NCBI GenBank assembly: GCA_019843655.1
Contig: JACDQD010000004.1
Location: 25,121,872 to 25,185,871 of the forward strand
From: Lethocerus indicus
Lineage: Eukaryota > Arthropoda > Insecta > Hemiptera > Belostomatidae
DNA length: 64,000 bases
Direction of reading: 5' to 3'
Positions 33,274 to 45,900 of this stretch are shown here, one piece after another. Positions within the stretch are counted from its first letter, which is position 1. The number at the start of each line of letters is the position of its first letter. A program made the translations under genes and the position numbers. Below the pieces are notes generated by a model, which was given only the letters and a program-made list of their open reading frames with translations, did not search any database and had not been told where the DNA came from.

Positions 33274-35714
33274 TTATCCTTTTGAAACACCAACTAATGC
33301 AGGACGTACAACCCTTTCGTGTAGCTTATAACCAATTTTAGAAACAACAACAACTGTTCCAGGCTCCTTACCTTCAACTTCCTGAAAAATTATATATCAA
33401 AGGTGAGATAAACTATTAAGACTAGATAAACCTAAAAACCAGTATATGCAATACTATCAGTTTAATGGCTTAATTTGAGCTTTAAGAGGTTTGGGCTAAA
33501 CAAATTAACTGATACTGAACTTGGAAATGAGTATTAAGAAGTACTGAAAAAAGGAAAATTACAGCAGAAATAATAGAATACTATAAAAAAAGTTAAAACA
33601 CTGGTTCCTATTCATTTAAGTATTATTACTGAGCTATAATTTGAAAGTATTAAAAAAATAAATTAAGAGTTACCTGTTGAAATAATGCTTCATGCAAGTT
33701 GGGATCAAATTTTTCATTTAAAGGATTAACTGGAGTTAAACCATGCCTCTTGAATACCTGAAACAGTAGTTAAAAGAATTAATTCAAATTGTAGTTTGTG
33801 GGCATCAACAAATATATTTATAAATGGCTATCCAAGCACTCAGATATTGTTCTCATTGCATTCAGTAAACTCATTAAGAATATTGATAAATGTTGCATGC
33901 AACACAATGCTTTGTTCATTTTTTTACCATTTTACATCAGGCTAAAATACTGAAAAAACAAACCAAAAATAGTAATAGTTGTTTTATTTTGCCATAGTTA
34001 CCTTATGAAGTTGTGCTTCAGTCATTGTAAGGCCTTCATAGAGGTTTTTTAAATGTGGATTTTTATCTGTCACTTCTTCTTTGGGTACACATTCTGTCGC
34101 TTTGCCTAATATATCAGCTACCTAAATCAATACTTTAAATTAGTTTTGCTACATATATCAAAATGGGTTGAGCTGACAAGGATGCAGAACTGCTGGTTGG
34201 AGTTGTCAACCAGAACTGTCATTTAATGATATGCTTTCATGTATTGGGAAGCACAAATATAATTTGGGAAGAATATTTATTGCCCAGAAAAGGCCTTATG
34301 TCAGTGACAATGTACAAACTGACTGAATGGAAAATTTAATTTCATTGAAATTGGACATAATGAGTCCTATCAGGAAATAAAAATTTGTTACAAGGTATCA
34401 TCACTTCAGTGATGACAGTGATCAAATATACTTGACACAACAATTATACTATGTCTAGTTTGTAAAATAACATTTTTGATTTCACTATGTTGAAAAGTGT
34501 TATCCTATTTCATTTCTAGAATGTGATCTACATTTCTAATTTTTTTGATCACAGGAAAACTTGGAAAACAATTAAACATTGTCACTTATAGTGCATATAC
34601 CTCAAGAAGATCTTTACAAAAACTCTGAATTCCAAACAATTTTGCTTCATCAATCTGTTTCATTAGCCTTTTACGCATATTTTCACTCTCTGCCAGAGAT
34701 CGCATGTATTTATCCTGGAACAGATAATCAAACACAAACTAATTACTTATATTGTTTCATTTTTATTTTAAAAGCCATAGACCTAGCCTTGCAGTATGTC
34801 AGTATAGATTTATATTTTTGATTCCACATTATTCTTCATATTAAAATTAAACATTCGTTACATTCTTATAAATTACATTTCAAACTGTGTATGCCATATC
34901 AGTGGTTATGCTAATTGAATATAGAGGTAGATATGAATACACAAAAAGCTTAAAAAATTCATGAAACATTTTACAAAAAATTTAGACAAATAACTTAAGG
35001 AGATTAAAATCAAGCTAAATTACTGAAAAATATAAATTAATTTGGTTTAAAGGTTTGATTACAACTGAGCCATATAGAAAAAGATAAGTATATGGTATAA
35101 TAATTAATTAATCTATATTCAAACTTACAGTAAGTTCATCCCGCTGTTTGGTCAAATCTTCCATAGCTCTGGTGAGATTATCGTTGGCTGCAGGTTCTTG
35201 AGGTTTGTTAGACTCAGGTGTCGGAGGAGGAGGCTTCTCAGACTGAGCCTGTTCTCCCGTCATTGTTGTTGAATAGCCATTCTGTATCACAATGCTTTTT
35301 AACCTTCGGTTTGACACCCTGCAACTGAAAACCAAAAGCAACCTCTTTGGCTATTTTTTGTTTATAATCAATATATATATTCTCTATGTTTCCAAATAAT
35401 ATGATACACACATAGCAAAATGGATGCTTAATTAACTCCATAACTCTAACTGTTTATTTCATAATTCACAAACTGTTAAGTCATTTTCAAAGAGTGATAG
35501 GTACTTTTAACACTAAATAATGCTGTACAAGATTCCTGGTGCTCTTGATTTCAATTTTGCGCCACTATTAAATGAAAACGCGGGCAGAATAAATTTAACT
35601 CTAAGAAAGTGACTAAGTTGTCGTGAATTAAAATCGGGCTTACCTTTTAAAACTATTCGCGAATTCCGCTCGGACGAAACGTCCCAATCTCATAGACAAG
35701 GGAATCGAATACAT
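33274..35714 (-). CDS. GRPEL1: Mitochondrial GrpE, nucleotide exchange factor of Hsp70
   Basis: GrpE releases ADP from matrix Hsp70 and supports import and folding in mitochondria (fly Roe1, human GRPEL1). Minus-strand coding exons: 35,714-35,644; 35,318-35,129; 34,714-34,601; 34,121-34,002; 33,757-33,674; 33,381-33,274. All phases join; the product is 228 residues (human 217). The N-terminus (MYSIPLSMRLGRFVRAEF, then a Lys/Arg-rich stretch) looks like a mitochondrial presequence. A Pro-rich spacer follows, then the long dimerisation helix (DKYMRSLAESENMRKRL), EAKLFGIQSFCKDLLEVAD, VFKRHG with NPLNEKFDPN, and the C-terminal beta-wing with GTVVVVSKIGYKLHERVVRP. An in-frame TGA lies just upstream of the ATG. 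It is divergent from alpha-catenin. Part of its first exon is copied into an alpha-catenin intron (37,459-37,517). Confidence 0.95.
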
Positions 35715-36892
35715 GGATGATCAAGACTGCACTTGAATTCGAAAAATACCTGACGAAATCTTTAACCTCTCTTACAATGGGCTCAGGCCTTGTGTTAAAA
35801 CCTCATGTAACAACCAGGATGGCCAAACACATTCGGTATCTTATCCATAAACGGAATTTTAAGTAAATTCGTATTTAAATACAGATTCGCAAGATTTTTT
35901 ATTCCGAAGATTATTTTCAATGTTTCGTTATATTATAAATTTTTCAAACGGTCATCGGAAGCTAAACTGAAATAGATGTATTTTATGAGAAAAGTATCTC
36001 ACAAGAAATGTTCGTGGTATTTTAACGAAATATTGAAAAACAGCTCAACAAGAATTTCGCTCGCAAATTGTTTTCGTTATATTGTTAAGGGCGTGGGCGA
36101 CAAATAATATTTCTGAACTCACTGGCTGCTATGGGCTATGAGTCATTTGACAAGTGCTCTGTTTGAGTGTTAGTTCTGTGAATCTTTATTTGTACATTCC
36201 GTAGTTTTGTCTGTGGCTTCATTTTGATCGCATTGCAATCCAACGACGTAAGTTTTAGTTTAAACTTTATTGGGCGTTATTCTAATCATTTACAATTCGA
36301 TAATAAGGCCTATTAAGCCTAATATGAAACTCGGTTTTGATCTTATCTTCCTTGTTGCTTTTTGTTGTCTCAGCTCGATCTGTAAAATGGTAACAGTTTG
36401 ATTGTCTATTTCATTATTGGGGGCATCTAATATTACCTATCGCTATATACACCCTCTAAATTGCTTACGGCAACATTTCTCGCGAACCACCGTTGTTCAG
36501 TGAGCAGCATTTTGTTATAAAGGCGAAACTTGAACATCCTATAAACGCAGTTTTTACGACCTTTGACCTGAAGTAATGATTGTATATATATTGCTTTATT
36601 TTTGTGATTAAATTTACAAATAATAGGTAAAAATATTTATAATTTATTTCTGCCTTATTTTAATCAGGAAAAACATTTCAGCAAGTTCCCATTTTAATGT
36701 GATTTCTGTTACAAATAAACGAGTAATTTGTACACATTGTTTATATTTTCAAGAACTGTATACTTAAAATCTTAAAAACATACAAATCTTTTATTTGAAT
36801 AAGAATTGATGCAGCCAATTGTTATTTCTTAAATATTAAGTATAAAAATATAATTCCACTTCTGATTACATCATTTGTACGATTTGTACCAG
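35715..36892. promoter_or_regulatory. Divergent GrpE / alpha-catenin promoter region
   Basis: The GrpE start and the alpha-catenin 5' exon face apart within about 500 bp. CpG is more frequent from about 35,560 to 36,250 than in the bodies of either gene, consistent with an unmethylated shared promoter. No TATA element is obvious. Confidence 0.55.
36150..36247 (+). other. Alpha-catenin untranslated first exon
   Basis: The sequence ends CCAACGAC followed by the consensus donor GTAAGT at 36,248. The first coding exon has its acceptor at 36,891-36,892, eight bases before the ATG, so a 5' untranslated exon is required. The left limit is a guess. Confidence 0.5.
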
Positions 36893-36900
36893 GCTTCAAA

Positions 36901-39900
36901 ATGATGGCTGATCACTTCGGACAGATGGCTTTGAAATGGGATCCAAAAAATTTGGAAATACGCACCATGTCAGTTGAAAAGACTCTTGAACCTTTAGTTC
37001 TTCAGGTAAACATCCTAATGATACAGTGTACAGTATTTTTGTGTTCAGTGAAATATTTTTGTTTCTTTTGGCTTATGTGAATTTTATTTTTCTTTAGTAT
37101 TCAATTAGAACAAAAAGTGAAACGTTTTATGTTCTCCTATGTGGTTTTTGTCTTAAACAGTTATAGTTGAATTTCTCTAATTATTTTATTAGGTAACAAC
37201 TCTTGTCAACACAAAGGGACCCAGTAAGAAGAAGAAAGGGAGGTCCAAACGTGCCCATGTCCTAGTTGCTGCTGTTGAAAAGGCCACAGAAAATTTTATT
37301 GAAAAAGGGGAACTTATTGCATACGAGAACCCAGATATAAAGCAGGAAATGTTATCAGCAGTAGAGGAAGTTAGAAAAACTGGTATGAAACGTGATATCC
37401 CTTAATTTATTGACTTTAGTTAGGAGTGCCTTCTTCACTTCTGATTGATATCAACAGTTCCCAATCTCATAGACAAGGGAATCGAATACATTGATGATCA
37501 AGACTGCACTTTAATTCTGTATATTGTTTTTTTCACACTTGCTGATACGAGCATAAAGCATAAAGAATGTCATAGCTTGATGAGTCATTAAAAAAAAAGT
37601 TATATGAACAAAAATCAACCATTTTGAAATTATTTCTTTTAGGGTGCAGTTATGCATCCAAATAATTTTGTAATGTTATTTTATCAGATAATGAATTAAA
37701 TAGTTGTAATGTGTTTATATGTAGTATAAATACACATAAATACTTCTTCATGTAAACAAATTATTACACTTAAACATTATTTGGCAGTATTGACAATAAT
37801 TAATGTTTTATTAATAAAAAAGTATAAACAATGATATAAAAAGATGAAAGATATAAACAATTATATCCCGTTGCCGGAGTATATAAAAATGCACTCATAT
37901 ATAAAAAGAGATTATTATATTTTTTAACTTGTGATTAATGAAAACAAAATTTGTACATTTCATCAATTGATTCAAGAAGCAACGAGTGTTTCAGGTGATG
38001 CAATGAGCATAGCTGCAAGGGAATTTGCTGATGATCCTTGTTCATCAGCCAAACGTGGTAATATGGTCCGTGCTGCCCGCAATCTTCTATCGGCTGTTAC
38101 TAGGCTTCTTATTCTTGCTGATATGGTTGATGTTCATGTTTTGCTGAAATCACTTCGTGTTGTAAGTGTAAATTAATAATTATAAAGTAATGTGAGCATT
38201 TGTTTAATATCTTTTTGAACTAAGTTTTGAGGAGAGATAAATTAAAAATAGTGTTTTTGCTTTGTTGCGTGTGTTGTTTGAAAATAAAAAAAACTAACTT
38301 ACTTTTTGAAAATGTAATTCATGCATTTCTGAGATAGTATTGCATAAATATGAATTTTGGATATATTCCATAAATGTGAAAGTATCTGACATCAATTACA
38401 TAGGTATGTATAATATTAGTTATTAATTTCCTGTAATTCTAACTGTAACTTTTTTATGTGCACAAGGTGTTCATTTCAACATGTGCCAGAAATTGATGTG
38501 GTCATTTATTGAAATATTTAAATTCCTTTTAGTCCCAAATAGTTACAATAGAGATATATGTCAATTGATCTAGTAGAAATGTTAACATAAATAATGATAA
38601 ATACTCACTTTTTTAATCTGGGGAGCAATAGATACAATATTCATATATTGTTTTTTTCACACTTTCCATATTCAATTTGCCTATAACTCTTGCATTCTTA
38701 TGCCTCCAACCATCTAGTTGGTTGCAAGATAGATCAGTTTCATTTTTTTGCCAATACCTGATGCTATGGAATGCTATTCTATGAGGCATTGAACAGGACA
38801 ATTTTGAATCATCCTGTCAGCACTATCAGTATTGATTCTAAAGCTTGGAATTTCTTTTGTGTGTGCTGATAGCATGCTTCACTGGATATTGGTATTATAT
38901 TATTCAAGAAATGCTACAGACGATTGAAAAAGCTAAAATCAATTTAGTCTAGAACCAAAGAGTAGAGTGAAGGCACAAGATTGCAAGAGTGATAATATTT
39001 AAAAACCTTGTGGACCACCTTTACAAATAGAACTAGATTTTGTAAACTTCGAAAGGCGATTTGTTAAAATATCTAAACGCATCTTCATAACATCCTCCAC
39101 AAGTTTTGAGTGTTTGAGTTATTTCGTAAAAACAGGTTGAAGATGATCTCGAAAAGGTTAAGAATGCATTGAGTCAAGAAGAGTTATTGGATAATATAAA
39201 GGCTTTTGGTCGTAATGCGACAAATTTAATCAACCATGCAGCAAAACGACAACTGGAGCTAAAAGATCCTCAGTTGCGTGACGATTTGGCTGCAGCTAGG
39301 GCCATTCTCAAGAAGCACTCAACCATGCTTTTAACAGCTTCTAAGGTATTATTTTTCCATACTGGACTGCTTTAACTGACACTAAAAATTTTGTGAGGTT
39401 TTTAAAATAACAGTTTTATTTTTAATACCAATGTTATTAGTCATCATTAGCCCTGATGACTCAGGCTCTGGTGACACATACACACTGTTTGAAGTGCCTA
39501 TCCACTTCATTAAGGTTTATACTCATTTCTTTAATTTAGCTCATTAACTTAATTCAAACAATTTTTTTGTCTCTAGTATTTTCGGTACACTTCATTTAAT
39601 TTCTACTTTTTTCCTCAGGTTTATGTCCGTCATCCGGAATTGGCAGCTGCAAAAGCAAATCGAGATTATGTGTTCAAGCAGGTGTGTGAAGCTGTCAATA
39701 CCATCAGTGATGTTGCACAGGGGAAAAATCCTGGAATTACAGGAACCAATGCATTTGAAGGACCTGGTGAATTAGCTGCTGCTCTTGATGATTTTGATGT
39801 AATATTTATTAGCTTATTTTTATGTTATATTTAAATTTTTTTAAATTATTTATTATGGTTTATATATGATATTATGAAAAATCAATAGCAAGGGTTATAT

Positions 39901-42900
39901 TTAAAGGCACCCATTTAACCTACCTTCAAAAATGTTTGGGGTTATTGATTCATCAATGGAATGATCCCCAGATACGTCAGGTTTCTTGTTCTGTTCAGTA
40001 TTTATTCCTCTCATCAGTACCAGTTTTATAAAAAACTGATTTGAATTATTTGTGTTGTGGATAATATCAGGCTAAGTTAAGGCATGACATAAAACATTAT
40101 GTAAGTGTGTGAAATAACATGTAAATTGGTCAAATTTTTGTGATAAAACATTTTCTTAATCACTTGAATTATCCTTAATAAGACATTTAAAAACGCATTT
40201 GTTTTGTTTTCAAATACAGTTTCCCAGGGTTTCAAATATGTTAAATGTTTCTGTTTCAAAACATAGGAACGAATGGTTATGGAACCTGTTGCTTACAATG
40301 AAGTTCGAACCAGACCTTCTTTAGAAGAAAGACTTGAAAGTATAATCAGTGGTGCTGCCTTGATGGCAGATTCATCTTGCACCAGAGATGAAAGAAGGGA
40401 GAGGATTGTAGCTGAGTGCAATGCTGTGCGGCAAGCTCTTCAGGATCTTTTATCTGAATATATGGCAAATGTAAGTAATTAATTTAAAAATAGTGTTAGC
40501 TAGGTTTAATTATCGAAGCAGCTTTTTTCTTATTTATGAAAATATCAATTTTGGTGTGAGAAATTATTTTTCTTGAATATGTTTCTTGCTAAATGCAATT
40601 TAGATAAGTGTAGGTTAATTTTTGAGTTAGCTTTGTGTACATTTAAAATGAAATGGAGGAGATGGGAAATAAATGTATATTGAATCATGTATATTTGAAT
40701 ACATGTAACTAGGTCAAATATATGGTGGATGGTTCTTACTTACAAACTTAGTATTGTTGAAGGTTTGATTGGGAATAATAGTTAAACATTTCTGAGCATT
40801 TTCTTATTTTTGTCTGATTAGGATTTAATATTCAATAAATAATTGATGTATTTTCACTTTTTTGATATTCATGATAATTTCCAGAAAAGTACATTTCATC
40901 CCTATACCATTAATAATTTTGATGATTTTATTATTTTGTTTTTTAATCATTGTGCCTATTAGCTTTTTCACAATGTGAAATTTTTCATTTCTTTTACTTT
41001 GTTTGCTTTACGTATTTTCTACATGCGACAAACAAAATTGATTTTAAAGTTACTTATAAATTATTCTGGTATAAACTGTATTCAATATTATTTTTATTTA
41101 TTTTTTACATTTTTCCTTTGCCGCTTTGACAGCAACTACAATTGCAGAGAGGTGGAAAAAGGGTAGGAAAATCTTGACCTTTCTTTATGTTTTATTGTTT
41201 TGTTTTTTATGCACATTTTTAATTCTAATTGGCTATATCTATTGTTTCTGCTTCTAAACATTATTAAAATAAACGTTTATAATAAAGTAAAATTTTGTGT
41301 AGAATTTTATAGCTGTTTAAATTATTAACTTGTATAATAATTATTTTAACATTTTGTTTGCGGTCTGAACAACACTTGACTTATCATTAGCATGCATATT
41401 TAGAGGGTGAAATAAGTATAAATTTGTTGTTGTTTTATTTCTTCCAGTGTTTGTAAATTTATTTCTCAAAAAGATTCATAGTAAGAGAATTGTAACCTTC
41501 AATATTTAACTGGGACATGGTGAATTAGTTGACTCTTTCCCATAACTGAAACCCAATCTGTATTGATGCAGTGAGGCATGAATGGCACCCAAAGGCATGT
41601 TCTATAAACTGATTTCACAGTTAGCCTGTGTAAACCTCATTCACTACTACATCCTGCTGCCAGCCTACCTGTTCAACTTTTTCAAATCCAAATGTATTAT
41701 CCTCCCGTGTGTATCAATGTTGTTTTATATATGATTGAGGATGCATGATTGACCTAGTATAATTGGAAAACAGTTTTTCAGTAGCTCCTAAAAAATGAGC
41801 ACTTTAAATGCACTTACCTTCTTTTATAATGCACAAATCTATATTTGTAATATCTTTCTTTTATATGACTAAGTACAAATGAAGTTTGAATTATGAAATA
41901 ATGAATACTAGGAGTTTGTTGTTAACCATATACTTGTAAAATTGAACTAAATAATTTTAAAGCAAGATATCACAATTTATTTGTTTATTGGCTTTTAAAC
42001 ATTGTTTTAATTTAAATGGTATTTTGTACAGATGAGTGTAAAAGAGCAGAGTGAAGGACTTGAAAGAGCTATTGACCACATGTGTAGAAAAACCAGAGAT
42101 CTCAGACGTCAATTGAGGAAAGCTGTGGTAGATCATGTCTCTGACAGGTAATGTGTACATTTTTACTTCTGTCATGTATTCCAGTGGGTTCAAGCTTGCT
42201 CATTAAACTCTAGAGAACAAATGTGTTAATAAGATTTATCTCTTATGTAACGTATATCGCTTATATAAGATTACAGATCACAAACTGCTATAAAAGAAAA
42301 GAATAGAAACAACAATAGGATATATAGTTGAGTTTTTATTTCTTAAAAAAAGATGAAAATATAAAATAATTAAGTTTGATTTAGAATTCCTAGTAAATTA
42401 TTTCTGTTTTCATTATATTTATAATGTTATTTTTACAGCTTTTTAGAAACCAGTGTGCCACTACTTGTGTTAATTGAAGCTGCACGTGCCGGAAATGAGA
42501 AAGAAGTGGAAGAGTATGCCATTGTATTCACTGAACATGCTAATAAACTTGTTGAGGTATTTACTAAACATGTATTGTTTTGTTATTCTTTTGTTTAATG
42601 TACAGTCAGAACAAGTTATAAATAGTTGTGGTAGTTGTTGAACTTTGAGAGATGTGGCATGAGGGAAAAAACTACCCAGTAATAATACCTTCAGACAAAA
42701 TAATTAAAATGTTTTTCATTTAAGAAGTAAAGTAAAAAATTGCATTTTCCATTTTGCAGGTGGCTAATTTGGCTTGCAGCATGTCAGGTAATGATGATGG
42801 TGTGAAGATGGTGCGCTATGCTGCTGGTCAGATTGAGGCATTGTGTCCCCAAGTTATAAATGCTGCCCGTATTTTAGCAGTACGTCCTAGGTCTAAAGTA

Positions 42901-45900
42901 GCTCAAGAAAATATGGATGTCTTCCGGGATGCCTGGGAGAACCAGGTTAGGGTACTTACAGAAGCTGTAGATGATATCACCACCATAGATGACTTCCTTG
43001 CAGTTTCAGGTAACAGAATTAGATTTGTGGTTAAGTGCACATTTTGCACTTAATTTTAATTTACTTTTTACCCAATATACAAATATTACTGGGTTTGATT
43101 TACAAAATAGCTCATGGTTTTTAAGCTCACTAATAATAAGCTGAATCACTTAAAACTGACATTTCTGATTGTATTATAGAAAATCACATATTAGAAGATG
43201 TCAACAAGTGCGTCTTAGCACTGCAAGAAGGTGATGGAGATGCTTTAGACCGCACAGCAGGTGCCATCCGTGGTAGAAGTGCCAGAGTTGCCAATGTTGT
43301 CACTTCAGAAATGGACAACTATGAACCAGGAATTTATACTGAACGTGTGCTTGAAGCTATCAAAGTACTTCGTGATCAGGGTGTGTACCGATAATCTTAT
43401 CTGTTTTAATTTACTGTCCCAGTGTTGGGAGTTCTTGTTCTGGTTTTTAAAAGATAAATACTCTGAGCTTAGGTTAGATTGGGCCTAATATGCACCTAGT
43501 CTACCATGGCTCGTTAAGGCCTAAGAATAATAAAATTGCTTTCACTGAAATATCTGTTTGTTAGTTTTGATAACGTGCTTAGCATACATACAATGATCCA
43601 GGTAATCATTAAAATTCAGTTCAGTAGATTGTTGTTTAACAACTCTTTCTTGCCTAAATGCAGTTTTAAGGTTCAAATAAAAAAGATGAAACACCCATAT
43701 ATAATGTTTGTTCTGGGAAAAGGAGTAAATAAATTGGTCAGACTGAAGTGAAACATGATTATGGTCTGACATAGCGTAGTGGTTAGAGCCAAAAACATGT
43801 CAATCCAAGTTCCTATCCCAGTGAAAGAACAAACAATTTTCATTCAACTAACTTCAAACATTTTTATTTCAGTTCTAGTTTTAGTTTAATTTTTTATACT
43901 TCAGATTATTTATACTTCATTGATTTTTCACATTTGATTGATATTAATATGTAAGAATTACTTATTTGCAGTGATGCCTAATTTTGCTCAGAGAGTAGAA
44001 GTGGCAGTAGATGCTCTGTCGTCAAATCCACCTAAAGATGTAGATGAAAATGAATTTATTGATGCATCACGTTTGGTATATGATGGTGTGAGGGAAATTC
44101 GTCGTGCAGTACTCATGAATAGGGTAAATTATAATTAATTTTCTTGATTTAAAACTTAATTTGGGATAAAGACATTGTGGGAATTATTACAATTATTTAT
44201 TGTAGTTGCCTGATGTGCTTTGAGGAAACCTACATGGTTACTGTTAAATTATTGATCAGAATTGCACGTAATTTGGAACAGATAAGGATAAGAACATCAG
44301 GTGTCAGCTGAATGTTTTACTTTAGTTTTGTCATTTGATTCATCATTTAATTATTGCATTCTGTGAAGTTTATACAGTAGCTGCTTATATATGATTATGT
44401 ATTTTGAGTTTAACTAACGTTAGTTTTATTTTTGCTAACATGCATGCACTAACAGACGGATGAAGAACTTGACCCTGAAGAAGTCGAGTTTGATGAACAC
44501 TACGCGTTTGAAACACGCAGCAAATGTAAGCAATGTTATTGTCATAACTGCACTTTATTGATTAGTTTGCACATTCTACTTTTTACAGAGTTCTGAAGAA
44601 TTAGATACTGATACGGAGTTTGAGCCATGCGAAGACATGACTATAGATACAAGGAGCAGATGTAAGACTTTTAAATTCTATACTGCTGTTATATTAAGTA
44701 TAAGTGATTGCTAAATTGAGAAGGGTGCCAGACAATGTTTTTTAAAGAAATAGTTAAAGTATTTTAAATTGTATTTAACTGTCATTTGTTTTATGGTACA
44801 ATTGTTTTTATTGGGCATATATGTTGGGAACCATATGGTATATATGTCTGAGTACGTTTTATGAATTAAAAGTATACATGTCCACAAAGATAAAAAGGTA
44901 AGCATATTGATAACATTTGTCTGTTTAATTAGGTACATTTTATATTTCAGTGCAGTGGTCCAGTTAATCAGTTTCAAGGTTGTTTAGAATTCAAAATATA
45001 TTTATTCATAAAGCGTGTTTATGACTACAGCTTATATATTTTTTAACAAAATAATTGGTAATTTATTTAGGAGTTATATTGCATAATCTAACAGCATTTC
45101 TCGGTATTACATTAGTGAAATTTAGATTTTATAGTAAAGTATATTCATTAAGTTTTTATTGAATAAGCATTCAAAAGAATTGAAAATGAGGGCAATCTTT
45201 TATTTATACCAGTTACAATTTTTTTCTGTAATATTTCTTCATTTTTTTTATAATTTATGTTGTTTATTTTGTGTTAAACAAATTATTTTAAATTATTTCC
45301 TTTCCAATTTTTTAAATTGTTTTTCTTTTACTGCAGTTTGAATTATTTTTTTATGTTGTTACCTGTGTTTACAGCAAGTGCACATACTGGGGAACATGGT
45401 GTTGATGAGTATCCTGATATTAGCGGTATCACAACAGCCAGGGTACGTTCAGAGACTAATATTGAAAAAAATATATATTAATATATTTCTTTGTCATGTG
45501 TCTACATTGTCTTTAATTAAGGCCTGCATTTTAAATTGGTACCTTTTTTTTGTTAACAGGAAGCAATGCGAAAAATGACTGAAGAAGACAAGCAGAAGAT
45601 AGCCCAGCAAGTGGAAGTGTTCCGTACGGAGAAACTGAAGTTTGATCGAGAAGTTGCCAAATGGGATGACACAGGAAATGATATTATTGTACTTGCCAAA
45701 CACATGTGCATGATAATGATGGAAATGACAGATTTTACCAGGTAAAACAGATGTAGTACAAACTAAAAAGGTTCTGCATATGTTTTTTAATCTAGTCACC
45801 AACATTTCATTATGTCACTAACCTTAATAGATTTTCCTCTGGTTTTTCAGAATTTATTGGTAGTGCTCTCTCCCAAATGCTCACACTAAATTGCACTTTA

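Noticed and set aside
43772..43818. tRNA gene
   Set aside because: The A-box region matches but the B box is degenerate and no cloverleaf with an acceptor stem can be drawn; more likely a SINE head.
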